The notes beneath the pieces are model-generated. The model worked only from the letters and a program-made list of their open reading frames with translations. It did not search any database and was not told where the DNA came from. A stretch of DNA of 44,302 bases, taken from positions 1-44,302 of the forward strand of contig NZ_JAHHIU010000094.1 in NCBI RefSeq assembly GCF_024539815.1, given 5' to 3'. This DNA is from Streptomyces hayashii (lineage in GTDB: Bacteria > Actinomycetota > Actinomycetes > Streptomycetales > Streptomycetaceae). Below are positions 41,725 to 44,302 of this stretch, one piece after another. Each line of letters opens with the position of its first letter. Within the stretch, counting starts at the first letter, position 1. The translations under genes and the position numbers were made by a program.

Positions 41725-42945
41725 GTGACCGTGGAGAGCACTGCCGCGCACAAGCCGCGACGCAGCGCCGGAAGCAAGGCCGGCGCCAGCGGCACCGAGC
41801 GCACCCGCACCACCGCGAGGAAGAGTGCCGAGCCCGAGCTCGTGCAGCTGCTGACGCCGGAGGGCAAGCGGGTCAAGAACGCCAAGAACGCCGAGTACGC
41901 CAAGTACGTCTCCGGTGTCACCCCTGAAGACCTCCGCGGCCTCTACCGCGACATGGTGCTCACCCGCCGTTTCGACGCAGAGGCGACCGCCCTGCAGCGC
42001 CAGGGCGAACTGGGCCTGTGGGCCTCGCTGCTCGGCCAGGAGGCCGCCCAGATCGGCTCCGGCCGGGCCACCCGTGAGGACGACTACGTCTTCCCGACCT
42101 ACCGCGAGCACGGCGTCGCCTGGTGCCGCGGGGTCGACCCGACGAACCTGCTCGGCATGTTCCGTGGCGTGAACAACGGCGGCTGGGACCCCAACAGCAA
42201 CAACTTCCACCTCTACACCATCGTCATCGGTTCCCAGACGCTGCACGCGACCGGGTACGCGATGGGCGTCGCCAAGGACGGCGCGGACAGCGCGGTCATC
42301 GCCTACTTCGGCGACGGCGCCTCCAGCCAGGGCGACGTGGCGGAGTCCTTCACGTTCTCCGCGGTCTACAACGCGCCGGTCGTGTTCTTCTGCCAGAACA
42401 ACCAGTGGGCGATCTCCGAGCCCACCGAGAAGCAGACCCGGGTCCCCCTCTACCAGCGCGCCCAGGGCTACGGCTTCCCGGGCGTCCGCGTGGACGGCAA
42501 CGACGTGCTGGCCTGTCTCGCCGTCACCCGGTGGGCCCTGGAGCGGGCCCGCAACGGCGAGGGCCCCACGCTCGTCGAGGCGTACACGTACCGCATGGGC
42601 GCCCACACCACCTCCGACGACCCGACCAAGTACCGGGCCGACGAGGAGCGCGAGGCCTGGGAGGCGAAGGACCCGATCCTGCGCCTGCGCCGCCACCTGG
42701 AGGCCTCAAACCACACGGACGAGGGATTCTTCGCGGAACTCGAAGCGGAGAGCGAGGCGTTGGGCAGGCGAGTGCGCGAAGCGGTCCGCGCCATGCCGGA
42801 CCCGGACCACTTCGCGATCTTCGAGAACGTGTACGCGGACGGACACGCGCTGGTCGACGAGGAGCGGGCGCAGTTCGCCGCGTACCAGGCGTCGTTCGCG
42901 ACGGAATCCGAGAGCGGCTTCGCCGCGGGTACGGGGGGAAACTGA
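41725..42945 (+). CDS. bkdF: 2-oxoacid dehydrogenase E1 alpha subunit, second locus (branched-chain type)
   Basis: A 406-residue ThDP-dependent E1 alpha. The ThDP motif is GDGASSQGDVAESFT from 196, ending QNNQWAI (224-230). FPTYREHGVAWCRGV and RMGAHTTSDDPTKYRADEE are strong family marks. The N-terminal about 60 residues are Lys/Arg/Ser/Ala-rich (SAGSKAGASGTERTRTTARK), absent from the E1 alpha at 25743. The GTG start follows GGAGG by 7 bases. Length and operon shape resemble the bkdFGH locus of S. avermitilis, hence the symbol. Pyruvate use cannot be fully excluded. Confidence 0.87.
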   Translation: MTVESTAAHKPRRSAGSKAGASGTERTRTTARKSAEPELVQLLTPEGKRVKNAKNAEYAKYVSGVTPEDLRGLYRDMVLTRRFDAEATALQRQGELGLWASLLGQEAAQIGSGRATREDDYVFPTYREHGVAWCRGVDPTNLLGMFRGVNNGGWDPNSNNFHLYTIVIGSQTLHATGYAMGVAKDGADSAVIAYFGDGASSQGDVAESFTFSAVYNAPVVFFCQNNQWAISEPTEKQTRVPLYQRAQGYGFPGVRVDGNDVLACLAVTRWALERARNGEGPTLVEAYTYRMGAHTTSDDPTKYRADEEREAWEAKDPILRLRRHLEASNHTDEGFFAELEAESEALGRRVREAVRAMPDPDHFAIFENVYADGHALVDEERAQFAAYQASFATESESGFAAGTGGN

Positions 42946-42946
42946 G

Positions 42947-43939
42947 ATGGCGGACACCGCAACCACCAAGAACCTGGCCCTGGCCAAGGCGATCAACGAG
43001 TCGCTGCGCCACGCCCTGGAGGCGGACCCGAAGGTCCTGATCATGGGTGAGGACGTCGGCAAGCTGGGCGGCGTCTTCCGGGTCACCGACGGCCTGCAGA
43101 AGGACTTCGGCGAGAGCCGCGTCATCGACACCCCGCTCGCCGAGTCGGGCATCGTGGGCACCGCGATCGGGCTGGCCCTGCGCGGCTACCGTCCGGTGGT
43201 GGAGATCCAGTTCGACGGCTTCGTCTTCCCGGCCTACGACCAGATCGTCACCCAGCTCGCGAAGATGCACGCGCGTTCGCTGGGCAAGGTCAAGCTCCCG
43301 GTCGTCGTGCGCATCCCCTACGGCGGCGGCATCGGCGCGGTCGAGCACCACTCGGAGTCGCCGGAAGCGCTCTTCGCGCACGTGTCGGGTCTGAAGATCG
43401 TCTCCCCGTCCAACGCGTCCGACGCGTACTGGATGATGCAGCAGGCCATCCAGAGCGACGACCCGGTGATCTTCTTCGAACCGAAGCGGCGCTACTGGGA
43501 CAGGGCCGAGGTCAACACGGAGGCCATCCCCGGCCCCCTGCACAAGGCCCAGGTGGTCCGCGAGGGCACGGACCTGACCCTCGTCGCCTACGGCCCGATG
43601 GTGAAGCTCTGCCAGGAGGTCGCCGCCGCGGCCGCCGAGGAGGGCAAGAACCTGGAGGTCGTGGACCTGCGCTCGGTGTCGCCGCTGGACTTCGACTCGA
43701 TCCAGACGTCGGTGGAGAAGACCCGCCGCCTGGTCGTCGTCCACGAGGCGCCCGTGTTCTTCGGCTCGGGCGCGGAGATCGCGGCCCGGATCACCGAGCG
43801 CTGCTTCTACCACCTGGAGGCGCCGGTTCTGCGGGTCGGCGGCTATCACGCCCCGTACCCGCCGGCGCGCCTGGAGGAGGAGTACCTGCCGGGCCTGGAC
43901 CGGGTGCTCGACGCCGTCGACCGTGCCCTGGCGTACTGA
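42947..43939 (+). CDS. bkdG: 2-oxoacid dehydrogenase E1 beta subunit, second locus
   Basis: A 330-residue transketolase-like subunit, close in sequence to the E1 beta at 26876. Motifs: MGEDVGKLGGVFRVTDGL, DTPLAESGIVGTAIGLA, PYGGGIGAVEHHSESPEALF and FFEPKRRYW. The ATG comes one base after the E1 alpha stop codon, and the E2 gene starts 10 bases after its own stop. It should pair with the E1 alpha in front to form the heterotetramer. Confidence 0.9.
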   Translation: MADTATTKNLALAKAINESLRHALEADPKVLIMGEDVGKLGGVFRVTDGLQKDFGESRVIDTPLAESGIVGTAIGLALRGYRPVVEIQFDGFVFPAYDQIVTQLAKMHARSLGKVKLPVVVRIPYGGGIGAVEHHSESPEALFAHVSGLKIVSPSNASDAYWMMQQAIQSDDPVIFFEPKRRYWDRAEVNTEAIPGPLHKAQVVREGTDLTLVAYGPMVKLCQEVAAAAAEEGKNLEVVDLRSVSPLDFDSIQTSVEKTRRLVVVHEAPVFFGSGAEIAARITERCFYHLEAPVLRVGGYHAPYPPARLEEEYLPGLDRVLDAVDRALAY

Positions 43940-43949
43940 GGAGAGGGTC

Positions 43950-44302
43950 GTGACGACGATGACGGAAGCGTCCGTACGCGAGTTCAAGATGCCCGACGTG
44001 GGCGAGGGGCTCACCGAGGCCGAGATCCTCAAGTGGTACGTCCAGCCGGGTGACACGGTGACGGACGGCCAGGTGGTCTGCGAGGTCGAGACCGCCAAGG
44101 CCGCGGTGGAACTGCCCATCCCCTACGACGGCGTCGTGCGCTCGCTGCACTTCCCCGAGGGCACCACGGTCGACGTGGGCACGTCGATCATCGCGGTGGA
44201 CGTGGCGGGCGGCGCAGGCGCCGCCCCGGTCGCCGAAGTGCCGGCGCAGGCTCCCGCGCAGACGCCGGCCGCTCCCGAGGAGTCCCGGCCTTCGGCCGGG
44301 AC
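43950..44302 (+). CDS. bkdH: 2-oxoacid dehydrogenase E2, N-terminal part (cut by the window edge)
   Basis: Only about 117 residues are present; the gene continues past the window. The lipoyl domain (about 8-85) has MPDVGEGLTEAEILKWYVQP and the lipoyl Lys50 in VETAKAAVELP. An Ala/Pro linker begins at about 90 (QAPAQTPAAPEES). The GTG start follows GAGGAGAGGG. The binding and catalytic domains are not visible, so the substrate rests on the E1 genes. Confidence 0.88.
   Translation, partial: MTTMTEASVREFKMPDVGEGLTEAEILKWYVQPGDTVTDGQVVCEVETAKAAVELPIPYDGVVRSLHFPEGTTVDVGTSIIAVDVAGGAGAAPVAEVPAQAPAQTPAAPEESRPSAG

Overview
The window is a high-GC chromosomal segment typical of Streptomyces. The codon bias is extreme, and the genes match Streptomyces core genes in content and order: a PknB/PstP/RodA/PbpA/FHA cluster, two branched-chain 2-oxoacid dehydrogenase loci and a Bpa-type proteasome activator. 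Four perfect copies of GTTTCACGTGAAAC, the Streptomyces ParB-binding (parS) sequence, place it in the origin-proximal part of the chromosome. There is no sign of a prophage, insertion sequence, CRISPR array or integrated element. Almost everything is core metabolism or cell-envelope control.

Layout. Positions 1-8231 (minus strand) hold a growth and cell-wall signalling cluster: fhaA, fhaB, pstP (PP2C phosphatase), rodA, pbpA and the PASTA kinase pknB. Positions 8655-8741 encode tRNA-Leu(CAG), followed by a single parS. Positions 9017-11843 carry a DUF2252 protein, a J-domain protein and a rhodanese. Positions 12100-17288 (minus) hold paaABCDE, the ring epoxidase for phenylacetyl-CoA, with an acyl-CoA dehydrogenase behind it that has its own KstR-like palindrome. 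Positions 17574-20742 (plus) form a tightly overlapping DUF5819 / HTTM / SpoU-methyltransferase operon. Positions 20813-24828 hold paaN (minus) divergent from paaH and a TetR regulator. Positions 24920-29229 hold an Lrp-type regulator divergent from bkdABC (E1 alpha, E1 beta, E2). Positions 29312-31617 are a MobA-DUF6457 fusion and moeA, ending in a triple parS. Positions 31671-33607 are a potassium channel divergent from a lone paralogous RCK protein. Positions 33676-36016 hold a quinone oxidoreductase, a secreted or anchored low-complexity protein and bpa. Positions 36114-39684 are two divergent membrane Ser/Thr kinases. Positions 39841-41175 encode a phosphotransferase-like protein. Positions 41725-44302 are a second E1 alpha/E1 beta/E2 operon, with E2 cut by the window edge.

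How the parts work together. PknB and PstP set phosphorylation of the elongation and division machinery (RodA glycosyltransferase plus PbpA transpeptidase), and FhaA/FhaB read phosphothreonines. The paa genes open the aromatic ring of phenylacetyl-CoA and feed beta-oxidation. The TetR gene next to paaH is a likely PaaR, and a matching 14-bp palindrome (ACCG-N6-CGGT) lies in front of paaA, between paaN and paaH, and in the bkdR-bkdA gap. This suggests that aromatic catabolism and branched-chain keto-acid oxidation are co-controlled. The two BCDH loci supply branched acyl-CoA starters for fatty acids.

The most unusual observations are regulatory. The same three intergenic regions that carry the palindrome also carry DnaA-box-like nonamers. 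Three parS sites at exact 23-bp steps overlap the moeA stop codon. Four genes look leaderless, with a TAGNNT hexamer 6-7 nt before the start codon. I found no clear new defence or biosynthetic system. The least understood protein-coding unit is the DUF5819-HTTM pair.
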